Made by a program: the position numbers and the translations under genes. From CAZCYE01 sp964502775 (GTDB taxonomy: Bacteria > Actinomycetota > Acidimicrobiia > IMCC26256 > PALSA-555), in the NCBI GenBank assembly GCA_964502775.1, contig CAZCYE010000082.1:1-6560 (forward strand): DNA of 6,560 bases, read 5' to 3'. Under the pieces are notes generated by a model, which was not told where the DNA came from, did no database searches, and saw only the letters and a list, made by a program, of their open reading frames with translations. Of this stretch, positions 1 through 5,154 are shown piece after piece (within the stretch, counting starts at the first letter, position 1; every line of letters starts with the position of its first letter).

Positions 1-833
1 ACCTTGTGGCGCCCGACCTTGGCCATGTCGTAGCGCTTGGGGTTGAAGAAGAGGTTCTCGAGCAGCTGTCGGGCCGAGTCCGGCGTGGGGGGCTCACCGG
101 GGCGGAGCTTGCGGTAGATGTCGATGAACGCGGCGTCGGCGTCCTCGGTGTTGTCCTTGTCGAGGGTGTTGAGCATCGACTGGTACGGCTGGCCGGTCGG
201 GTCGAGCACCAGGCCGGCGAGCTCCTCGTCGCTCTCGCCGAAGCCGAGGGCCTTGAGCAACACGGTGACGGGCTGCTTGCGCTTGCGGTCGATGCGGACG
301 TAGACGATGTCCTTCTTGTCGACCTCGAACTCCAGCCACGCGCCCCGCCCCGGGATCACCTTGGCGTCGACGACGTCCTTCTCGGGCGTGGTCTTGTCGG
401 GCGTGATCCCGAAGTAGACGCCGGGCGACCGGACGAGCTGGGAGACCACGATCCGCTCGGTGCCGTTGATGATGAAGGTCCCACGGTCCGTCATCATGGG
501 GAAGTCGCCCATGAAGACGGTCTGCTCCTTGATCTCACCCGTGGTGGCGTTGACGAAGCGGGCCGTGACGAAGAGCGGGCGCGCGTACGTCATGTCGCGC
601 TCGCGGCACTCGTCCTCTGAGTACTTGGGCGGGTCGAAGATGTGGTCGGCCAGCTCGAGCTTCAGGGTCTGGGTGAAGTCCTCGATCGGCGAGATATCGG
701 CGAGGACCTCGGCGATGCCCTCGTCGATGAACCACTGGAACGACGAGCGTTGGACGGAGATCAGATCGGGAAGCTCGAGCACCTGCGGGAGGCTCGAGAA
801 CGACAGACGTTCGCGGGACGCGAGACGAGGCAA
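1..833 (-). CDS. rpoB: RNA polymerase beta subunit, N-terminal part (runs off the window)
   Basis: Catalytic-core beta subunit of RNA polymerase. About 277 N-terminal codons are visible and the frame is open to the window edge. The translation shows the protrusion and the start of the lobe region: LELPDLISVQ, then SPIEDF, then MTYARPLFVTARF, GEIKEQTVFMGDFPMMT, GTFIINGTERIVVSQLVRSP, and KVIPGRGAWLEFEVDKKD followed by RIDRKRKQPVTVLLKALG. This order matches actinobacterial RpoB. The RSPGVYF segment holds the N-terminal rifampicin-site valine in its usual form; the main rifampicin cluster lies outside the window. Start: TTG at 833-831 sits 5 nt after AGGAG (843-839). A GTG two codons upstream (839-837) would overlap that Shine-Dalgarno, so TTG is preferred. 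It is preceded by its own promoter(s) in the rplL-rpoB spacer. Confidence 0.97.
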   Translation of the reverse strand, partial: MPRLASRERLSFSSLPQVLELPDLISVQRSSFQWFIDEGIAEVLADISPIEDFTQTLKLELADHIFDPPKYSEDECRERDMTYARPLFVTARFVNATTGEIKEQTVFMGDFPMMTDRGTFIINGTERIVVSQLVRSPGVYFGITPDKTTPEKDVVDAKVIPGRGAWLEFEVDKKDIVYVRIDRKRKQPVTVLLKALGFGESDEELAGLVLDPTGQPYQSMLNTLDKDNTEDADAAFIDIYRKLRPGEPPTPDSARQLLENLFFNPKRYDMAKVGRHK

Positions 834-917
834 GGCCACTCCTGAGGGCTACGGGCGCGCGAGAACCAGGTTCAGAGAACTAGCGGTGACACGACGGGGC
901 AGGCACGGCTAAGGCGG

Positions 918-946
918 ATTCTACCCCCGCAGGGCGCCGCCTGCAA
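918..946 (-). promoter_or_regulatory. Candidate second rpoB promoter (P2)
   Basis: Minus-strand TAGAAT (923-918) is a near-consensus -10, with TTGCAG (946-941) exactly 17 bp upstream as a weak -35. Transcription would start near 911 and give a leader of roughly 80 nt before rpoB. A small GC-rich inverted repeat lies in the spacer. It could also be fortuitous, since the -35 matches the consensus at only three positions. Confidence 0.45.
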
Positions 947-962
947 ACACGCGTCGAAGCAC

Positions 963-976
963 GGCCCCGAAGGGCC
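963..976 (-). other. UUCG-capped stem-loop in the rpoB leader
   Basis: On the transcribed strand GGCCC and GGGCC form a 5-bp stem closed by a TTCG tetraloop with the stabilising C-G closing pair. It lies within the first ~25 nt of a transcript from the upstream P1 promoter. It may protect the 5' end or cause pausing; no T-tract follows, so it is not a classical terminator. Confidence 0.4.
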
Positions 977-993
977 CGGCCATGTCGGCGCGG

Positions 994-1022
994 AGGATAG
1001 GCCGGGGGTCAGGAGGGGTCAA
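994..1022 (-). promoter_or_regulatory. rpoB promoter (P1), sigma-A type
   Basis: Minus-strand TTGACC (1022-1017) and TATCCT (999-994) are separated by exactly 17 bp, a good match to a housekeeping sigma-70/sigma-A promoter in a high-GC genome. The predicted start is near 987, giving a leader of about 150 nt to rpoB. It lies in the 350-bp spacer after rplL, so rpoB can be transcribed independently of the ribosomal-protein genes. No operator was recognised. Confidence 0.7.
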
Positions 1023-1068
1023 GGTTCTTCCGGGCGAGGCCAGGCCGGCCCGGATCCGCCCGGGCCGC

Positions 1069-1104
1069 CCCCTACTTGACCTCGACGGTCGCGCCAGCCC
1101 CTTC
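1069..1104 (-). repeat. Duplicated copy of the rplL 3' end (copy A)
   Basis: Positions 1069-1104 repeat 1181-1216 with a single mismatch (1096 versus 1208), offset 112 bp. The source segment covers the last ten codons of rplL (EGAGATVEVK), its TAG stop and a short run of C/G after it. The duplicate lies downstream of the real stop codon, so it is not translated as part of L7/L12. The two copies flank the palindromic element at 1108-1155. Confidence 0.9.
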
Positions 1105-1107
1105 TTG

Positions 1108-1155
1108 TCTCGGTCGCTCGCTGCGAACCGGGATACCCGGCCCGCAGCCGCTCGC
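1108..1155 (-). repeat. Dispersed palindromic repeat element, rplL-rpoB copy
   Basis: This 48-bp stretch matches the core of the tandem repeat behind rplK (3140-3189 and 3200-3249) at about 85 percent, with seven mismatches and a 2-nt indel by hand alignment. On the transcribed strand 1148-1120 folds into a near-perfect hairpin: GCTGCG, GG and CCGGG pair with CCCGG, TT and CGCAGC around a TAT loop. That gives 13 bp including two G.U pairs. A GCTCGC/GCGAGC stem (1150-1155 with 1162-1167) and a GCGCC/GGCGC stem (1166-1170 with 1174-1178) lie between it and the rplL stop. No T-tract follows. It resembles REP-type intergenic repeats and could act as an attenuator or mRNA 3'-end stabiliser between rplL and rpoB; the role is inferred. 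Confidence 0.75.
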
Positions 1156-1183
1156 TCCCTGGCGAGCGCCTTCGGCGCCGCCC

Positions 1184-1570
1184 CTACTTGACCTCGACGG
1201 TCGCGCCGGCCCCTTCCAACTGGGCCTTGGCCTTGTCGGCGTCCTCCTTGGTGACCCGCTCGAGGACGGGCTTGGGGGCCGAGTCCACGAGATCCTTGGC
1301 CTCCTTGAGTCCGAGGCTCGTGAGCGAGCGGACCTCCTTGATGACCTGGATCTTCTTGTCGCCGGCGGTGGCGAGGATCACGTCGAACTCGTCCTGCTCT
1401 TCCGCTGCGGCCGACTCACCGCCACCCGCCGCGGGACCCGCGGCCACCGCGACCGGCGCGGCGGCGGTCACCCCGAACTCCTCCTCGAAGGCCTTCAGGA
1501 ACTCGTTGAGCTCGAGGACGGTCATGTTCTTGAACACGTCCAACAGCTCCGTGGTGGTCATGGTTGCCAT
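1184..1570 (-). CDS. rplL: 50S ribosomal protein L7/L12
   Basis: Stalk protein of the large subunit; dimers bind the L10 C-terminal helix and recruit and stimulate the translational GTPases. The 128-aa length is normal. Visible parts are the N-terminal dimerisation helices (about residues 5-33, TTTELLDVFKNMTVLELNEF), an Ala/Gly/Pro hinge (36-58), and the compact C-terminal domain (60-128) with IQVIKEVRSLTSLGLKEAKD and DSAPKPV. Start ATG at 1570 has GAGGAG 7 nt upstream; an ATG three codons later is possible but less well placed. The gene begins 1 nt after the rplJ stop, so translation is probably coupled. Its last ten codons and stop are duplicated 112 bp downstream. Confidence 0.98.
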   Translation of the reverse strand: MATMTTTELLDVFKNMTVLELNEFLKAFEEEFGVTAAAPVAVAAGPAAGGGESAAAEEQDEFDVILATAGDKKIQVIKEVRSLTSLGLKEAKDLVDSAPKPVLERVTKEDADKAKAQLEGAGATVEVK

Positions 1571-1571
1571 G

Positions 1572-2219
1572 TCAGCTCTCCTCGCTGGGATCGGTCGACT
1601 CGGGCTCTGCGCCCTCGGTCTCGGTCTCGCCTTCGGTCTCGGTCGGGGCCTCGGCTCCGGCCACGGCTTCGGGTGCATCACCGGCGTCGGCGGGCGCTTC
1701 GGCCGGGCCGCGCTGGTCGATGTAGGCGGCCAGCCCGTAGGCGAAGTTGCGGGTGAACGCCTGGAGGAGGCCGGCGAGCTTGACCAGCGGGGCCTGGATC
1801 GTTCCGGCGATGGTCGCGAGCAACATGTCGCGGGGCAGGATCTCGGCGAGGGCCTCGATGTCGGCCGCCGAGACGACCGCCCCCCCGAGCAGGCCGCCCT
1901 TGAGCACCAGCGCGTCGTTGACGCGCCGGAAGTCACGCAGCGCCTTGGCCGCCACCACGGCGTCGCCACGCACGAATGCGATCGCCACCGGGCCTTCGAG
2001 CAGTGGGAGCAGCTCCGGAAGGCCGGCGGCCTCGATCGCGCGGCGGGCGAGGGTGTTCTTGAACACCTTGTACTCGGCTCCCGCCGGGCGGAGCGCTCCC
2101 CGCAGCTCGGCGAGCGCCGACACGCTGAGGCCGCGGTACTCGGTGAGCACTGCCGCGTCGGCCGCGCCGAGCTTGTCGCGGATCTCGTCGACGACTGCGA
2201 CCTTCTCGGGCCTCGCCAT
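1572..2219 (-). CDS. rplJ: 50S ribosomal protein L10
   Basis: L10 anchors the L7/L12 stalk to 23S rRNA and usually represses its own operon by binding the mRNA leader. The 215-aa product begins MARPEKVAVVDEI and contains the conserved TEYRGLSVSALAELR (residues 26-40), YKVFKNTLARRA (50-61) and GPVAIAF segments, followed by the C-terminal helix that binds L7/L12. Residues 171-215 are an extra acidic, Thr/Glu/Pro-rich tail (TETEGETETEG) longer than in E. coli L10 (165 aa) and probably disordered. Start ATG at 2219 has GGAG 4 nt upstream; the frame stays open to 2273, but that stretch belongs to the leader and lacks conservation. It is preceded by a structured leader and directly followed by rplL. 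Confidence 0.97.
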   Translation of the reverse strand: MARPEKVAVVDEIRDKLGAADAAVLTEYRGLSVSALAELRGALRPAGAEYKVFKNTLARRAIEAAGLPELLPLLEGPVAIAFVRGDAVVAAKALRDFRRVNDALVLKGGLLGGAVVSAADIEALAEILPRDMLLATIAGTIQAPLVKLAGLLQAFTRNFAYGLAAYIDQRGPAEAPADAGDAPEAVAGAEAPTETEGETETEGAEPESTDPSEES

Positions 2220-2251
2220 CTCGCTCCAGACACCAAGAGACGGGGGCCGCA

Positions 2252-2365
2252 GACCCCTGCGGCGCAGGGTCAAGGCTCCCCGTCGTGGTGCGAGGTGCGC
2301 CTCGTCCGGCGGGCGTACCCATTACCTCCCCGTTTCGCACGGGGAGACCGGAGGTCTACGGCATT
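2252..2365 (-). promoter_or_regulatory. L10-type autoregulatory mRNA leader of rplJL
   Basis: The 165-nt spacer between rplA and rplJ is rich in structure on the transcribed strand. CCGTAGAC (2361-2354) resembles the conserved entry of known L10 leaders. It is followed by an 8-bp hairpin CTCCCCGT/ACGGGGAG with a 5-nt loop (2346-2326), then a CGAGG/CCTCG hairpin with a 4-nt loop (2304-2291). Near rplJ a GACCCTGC stem with one bulge (2271-2252) could compete with pairing of CCCC (2257-2254) to GGGG just downstream. L10, or L10 with L7/L12, binding such a leader to repress translation is established in several bacteria. Assignment here rests on position and motif resemblance, not on a covariance-model search. 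Confidence 0.62.
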
Positions 2366-2384
2366 CGGTTGTGGGCGCAGGCTA

Positions 2385-3104
2385 CTAGGAGGCCACAGCC
2401 CGGTGTGAATCGTCGGCCTTGGTGGAAGGATCGATCTTGACCGACGGACCCATCGTCGACGACGCCGACGCCGACCTCATGTAGCGACCCTTGGAAGCCG
2501 CGGGCTTGGCCCGGAGCAGCTCGTCGAGCACCGACTGGTAGTTGGCCACGAGCGCATCGGCGTCGAAGCTCGCCTTGCCGATCGGGACGTGCACGTTGCC
2601 GTACCGGTCGGTGCGGTACTCCACCTTGCCGGCCTTGAACTCGCTCACGGCCTTGGCCACGTCGGTGGTGACCGTGCCGGTCTTGGGGTTGGGCATGAGC
2701 CCGCGAGGCCCGAGCGTGCGCCCGAGCTTGCCCACCTGGCCCATGAGATCGGGGGTGGCGATCGCGACGTCGAAGTCGAGGAAGCCGCCCTCGATCCGGG
2801 CAATGAGATCGTCGGTGCCCACGATGTCGGCGCCGGCGGTCTCGGCCTCCCGGGCGGCCTCGCCCGCCGCGAACACGGCGACGCGCACCAACTTTCCGGT
2901 GCCATGCGGCAGCGACACGGTGCCGCGGATCATCTGATCGGCCTTGCGAGGGTCCACGCCGAGGCGGAACGCGACCTCGACGGTCTCGTCGAACTTGGCC
3001 GACGCGCTCTGCTTGACGAGCTCGAGCGCCTCTGCGGGCGCGTAGAGCTGCTCGCGGTCGAACCGCTGGGCCGCGTCCACGAACGCCTTTCCGTGCTTGG
3101 CCAT
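2385..3104 (-). CDS. rplA: 50S ribosomal protein L1
   Basis: L1 binds 23S rRNA helices 76-78 in the mobile L1 stalk at the E site, and in many bacteria represses the L11-L1 mRNA. The 239-aa product starts MAKHGKAFVDAAQRFDRE. It carries the typical FDETVEVAFRLGVDPRKADQ (residues 38-57), PDLMGQVGKLGRTLGPRG with LMPNPKTGTVT (118-146), and the C-terminal SSTMGPSVKIDPS (215-227). The last twelve residues (TKADDSHRAVAS) extend beyond the usual end. Start ATG at 3104 follows AAGGAG with a 9-nt spacer. The upstream spacer to rplK holds the 60-bp tandem repeat and the assembly gap. Confidence 0.98.
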   Translation of the reverse strand: MAKHGKAFVDAAQRFDREQLYAPAEALELVKQSASAKFDETVEVAFRLGVDPRKADQMIRGTVSLPHGTGKLVRVAVFAAGEAAREAETAGADIVGTDDLIARIEGGFLDFDVAIATPDLMGQVGKLGRTLGPRGLMPNPKTGTVTTDVAKAVSEFKAGKVEYRTDRYGNVHVPIGKASFDADALVANYQSVLDELLRAKPAASKGRYMRSASASSTMGPSVKIDPSTKADDSHRAVAS

Positions 3105-3139
3105 CCCCGCTAGCTCCTTACTTCCGGCATCACTCTGTC

Positions 3140-3253
3140 TCTTGGTCGCGCTCGCTGCTCGCCGGGGTACCCGGCTCGCGGCCGCTCGCCTGCTCCACCT
3201 CTTGGTCGCGCTCGCTGCTCGCCGGGGTACCCGGCTCGCGGCCGCTCGCCTGC
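3140..3253 (-). repeat. 60-bp tandem direct repeat, possibly the 3' coding end of rplK
   Basis: Units begin at 3140 and 3200. The second copy is identical to the first over 54 bp and then runs into the gap. The period is 60 bp, exactly 20 codons. On the minus strand one frame reads the unit as VEQASGREPGTPASSERDQE and ends in TE and a TGA stop at 3132-3130. The last bases of rplK before the gap are GTGGA, the same bases that precede GCAGGCG inside the array, and in the same frame. The core contains an inverted repeat CCGGG-TAC-CCCGG and is related to the element at 1108-1155. All three minus-strand frames are open across the array, so coding is likely but not proven. Confidence 0.9.
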
Positions 3254-3353
3254 NNNNNNNNNNNNNNNNNNNNNNNNNNNNNNNNNNNNNNNNNNNNNNN
3301 NNNNNNNNNNNNNNNNNNNNNNNNNNNNNNNNNNNNNNNNNNNNNNNNNNNNN
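3254..3353. other. Assembly gap (exactly 100 N)
   Basis: One hundred undetermined bases, the conventional size of a scaffold gap of unknown length. It lies between the 3' end of rplK and the tandem repeat and was most likely caused by that repeat. Any reading frame carried through the N run is meaningless. Confidence 0.97.
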
Positions 3354-3778
3354 TCCACAACTTCGATGCCCATCGACCGGGCCGTCCCCGCCACCTGGGC
3401 CATCGCCCCGTCGATGTCGATGGCATTGAGGTCGGGCATCTTGGTCTCGGCGATCTTGCGCACCTGGGCGCGGGTCACCGAGCCCACCTTCTCGGTCCGG
3501 GCGTTCTGAGCCCCCTTCTCCACGCCCGCGGCCTGACGCAGCAGGAACGGCGTGGGCGGGGTCTTGGTGACGAACGTGAACGAGCGATCCTCGAAGACCG
3601 AGATCTCGGCCGGGATCACCATGCCCCGTTGGCTCTCCGTGGCCGCGTTGTACGCCTTGCAGAAGTCCATGATGTTGATCCCGTGCGGACCGAGCGCGGT
3701 GCCTACGGGAGGCGCCGGCGTTGCCTGGCCTGCCGGGATCTGGATCTTGACGATCGCGGCCAGCTTCTTCTTCGCCAT
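3354..3778 (-). CDS. rplK: 50S ribosomal protein L11 (3' end cut by the assembly gap)
   Basis: L11 binds the GTPase-associated centre of 23S rRNA together with the L10-L7/L12 stalk, and is needed for RelA activation and thiopeptide binding. 141 codons are visible, nearly the whole usual length (about 141-144 aa). They show the N-terminal KIQIPAGQATPAPPVGTALG proline-rich region (residues 11-30), GINIMDFCKAYNAAT, DRSFTFVTKTPPTPFLL (64-80), and the RNA-binding C-terminal domain ending GTARSMGIEVV. The next codon begins GA (Glu or Asp). A normal L11 would stop about here; instead the bases at the gap edge match the junction of the 60-bp repeat in frame. L11 could therefore continue as a repeat tail to a TGA at 3132-3130, with at least 182 residues if the gap hides no extra units. 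Start ATG at 3778 follows a GGGGAAG Shine-Dalgarno; nusG ends 26 nt upstream. Confidence 0.96.
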
Positions 3779-3804
3779 CGGTCTTCCCCGCTCCCGGTCC
3801 GGCC

Positions 3805-4626
3805 CTACAGCTTCGCGACTTGGCCGAACTCGAGCTCGACCGGCGTCTCACGCCCGAAGATGTTGACGAGCACCTTGAGCTTGGACCGGTCGACGTCGAT
3901 CTCGGCGATCGCCCCGTTGAAGTCGGCGAAGGGGCCCGTGACCACCCGCACCTGCTCGCCCTCCTCGAACTCCACTCGGGGTCGCACCTTCTTCTCGGTC
4001 ACCTGACCCTCGGGCTTGGCTACGCCCAGGATGTCCTCGACTTCCTTGCGTGACAGCGGCACCGGCTTCGAGCCGCTCGGGCCCACGAAGCCGGTCACGT
4101 TCGGCGTGTTGCGCACGACGTACCAGGAGTCGTCGTCGAGGTCCATGCGCACCAGCACGTAGCCGGGGAACACCTTCTTCTGGACGACCCGGCGCTGGCC
4201 GCCCTTGAACTCGATCACGTCCTCCATGGGGATGACGACCTCGAAGATCCGCTCCTCCACGTGCATCGAGCGGATGCGGTTGGCGAGGTTGGACTTCACC
4301 CGGTTCTCGTACCCGGCGTAGGTGTGCACCACGTACCAGTCACCGGGACGGTCGAAGGGGCTCGGCTCCATCCGCACTTCGTCGACCTCGTCGACATCGG
4401 CCTCACCGGCATCGGGCTCGCCGTCAGGCGCACCGGCATCGGCCGCACCGGCATCGGGGGTTTCGGAGATCACGCCCACCAGCTCCGCCGACGCGTCGAG
4501 CGCAGGCGCGGCCGCCTCGGGATCGGGCTGCTCCGACGGCGCCGACGCGAGCGCGTCCGCGTCGGCAGGGGCGTCGGTCGGAGTGTCGACCGGGGCGTCG
4601 GACGGGGCGTCGAACTCGATGGCCAT
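3805..4626 (-). CDS. nusG: Transcription termination/antitermination protein NusG
   Basis: NusG binds RNA polymerase through its NGN domain and links it to Rho or to ribosomal S10 through its KOW domain. The 273-aa product has the NGN domain at about residues 97-195 (WYVVHTYAGYENRVK, VFPGYVLVRM, WYVVRNTPNVTGFVG), then the KOW domain at 221-273 (EGEQVRVVTGPFADFNGAIAEID). Residues 1-92 are an acidic Ala/Asp/Pro-rich extension with DAP and DAGAPD-like repeats, absent from E. coli NusG but common in Actinobacteria. Start ATG at 4626 lies 1 nt after the secE stop and has no clear Shine-Dalgarno, so translation is probably coupled to secE. A shorter start near the NGN domain (Met86) cannot be excluded. 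Confidence 0.97.
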   Translation of the reverse strand: MAIEFDAPSDAPVDTPTDAPADADALASAPSEQPDPEAAAPALDASAELVGVISETPDAGAADAGAPDGEPDAGEADVDEVDEVRMEPSPFDRPGDWYVVHTYAGYENRVKSNLANRIRSMHVEERIFEVVIPMEDVIEFKGGQRRVVQKKVFPGYVLVRMDLDDDSWYVVRNTPNVTGFVGPSGSKPVPLSRKEVEDILGVAKPEGQVTEKKVRPRVEFEEGEQVRVVTGPFADFNGAIAEIDVDRSKLKVLVNIFGRETPVELEFGQVAKL

Positions 4627-4627
4627 G

Positions 4628-4918
4628 TCAGTCGAAGAGGAACAGCACGAACTTCGACGACACGTAGTCGAAGCCGAACACGAGCGAGGTCATGAACACC
4701 ACACACACGAGCACGACCATCGTGGAGTTGAAGACCTCGCGGCGGGTGGGCCAGTTGACCTTGCGGAGCTCGGCATTGGCCTCGCTGATGTACCGGCGGG
4801 GGCCGGTGCGCTCCTTACGAGCCTTCTCGGCGCCCAGCTGTGCTCGTGTTCGGCGCTCGGGCGCGCGGGGCTGATCCGTGCCCTGGCGCTGCATGAGACG
4901 CTTGGTTTGTCGGTTCAC
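4628..4918 (-). CDS. secE: Preprotein translocase subunit SecE
   Basis: SecE clamps SecY in the SecYEG channel of the cytoplasmic membrane. The 96-aa product has a basic cytoplasmic N-terminus, the conserved amphipathic segment and hinge motif ISEANAELRKVNWPTRREV (about residues 44-62), and a single hydrophobic segment near the C-terminus (about 66-93). This is the one-TM form usual outside the enterobacteria. The best start is GTG at 4918, preceded by GGAG with a 9-nt spacer. The frame stays open upstream to 4981 but would then run into the tRNA gene, and an ATG eight codons in (4894) lacks a good ribosome binding site. It sits 36 nt after tRNA-Trp and 1 nt before nusG. Confidence 0.93.
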   Translation of the reverse strand: MNRQTKRLMQRQGTDQPRAPERRTRAQLGAEKARKERTGPRRYISEANAELRKVNWPTRREVFNSTMVVLVCVVFMTSLVFGFDYVSSKFVLFLFD

Positions 4919-4954
4919 TTCGCGGAGCTCCGAAGGGTGCGGGGGCAGCCTGCG

Positions 4955-5027
4955 CAGGGCAGGAGGGACTCGAACCCCCAACCGCCGGTTTTGGAGACCG
5001 GTGCTCTACCAGTTGAGCTACTGCCCT
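4955..5027 (-). tRNA. trnW: tRNA-Trp (anticodon CCA)
   Basis: The full cloverleaf can be drawn by hand. The acceptor stem is AGGGCAG with CTGCCCT, the D arm contains GCTC and GAGC, and the anticodon stem CCGGT/ACCGG encloses the loop CTCCAAA with anticodon CCA. The T arm GGGGG-TTCGAGT-CCCTC has one mispair. The discriminator base is G. The 3' CCA is not encoded (CGCA follows). Placement directly before secE is common in Actinobacteria and other phyla, and it is probably processed from the secE-nusG transcript. Confidence 0.97.
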
Positions 5028-5070
5028 CTGGGGGTACCCGGCCTACCGTCGCCCGGGGGCCAGGACGACG

Positions 5071-5105
5071 AGGATAGCAGTGGCCCGCCGAGCGGCTCCG
5101 GGCGG
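5071..5105 (-). promoter_or_regulatory. Possible promoter for tRNA-Trp-secE-nusG and a weak hairpin
   Basis: The 127-bp spacer between the anti-sigma gene and tRNA-Trp contains TATCCT (5076-5071), the same -10 as at rpoB P1, about 45 bp upstream of the mature tRNA 5' end. No good -35 lies at 16-18 bp. A CCGCC/GGCGG stem (5105-5101 with 5089-5085) just upstream could end transcription of the sigma operon, but has only 5 bp and no T-tract. Nothing else recognisable is in this spacer. Confidence 0.35.
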
Positions 5106-5154
5106 ACACGCGCGGCCGGAGTCACCCGGACGCCCAGGACCAGACGAACCGCCG

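Noticed and set aside
2220..2273. Longer L10 start at 2273
   Set aside because: The extra 18 residues translate the mRNA leader structure and are not L10-like; MARPEK is the family-typical start with GGAG upstream.
1188..2408. Long plus-strand open frames opposite rplL/rplJ, and similar ones opposite rpoB (6-620), rplA (2589-3113) and the sigma factor region
   Set aside because: They are antisense shadows of well-recognised genes in high-GC DNA, with low-complexity Arg/Gly/Ala-rich translations and no family resemblance.
3140..3253. CRISPR-like array
   Set aside because: The repeat is a perfect 60-bp head-to-tail tandem with no unique spacers and no cas genes nearby.
2385..3851. Apparent single frame joining rplA to sequence upstream of rplK
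   Set aside because: It runs through the 100-N gap and in the wrong frame across rplK; L1 clearly starts at 3104 with a good Shine-Dalgarno.
4919..4981. Longer SecE start at 4981
   Set aside because: The extension would overlap the tRNA-Trp gene and encodes no SecE-like sequence; GTG 4918 has a GGAG at proper spacing.
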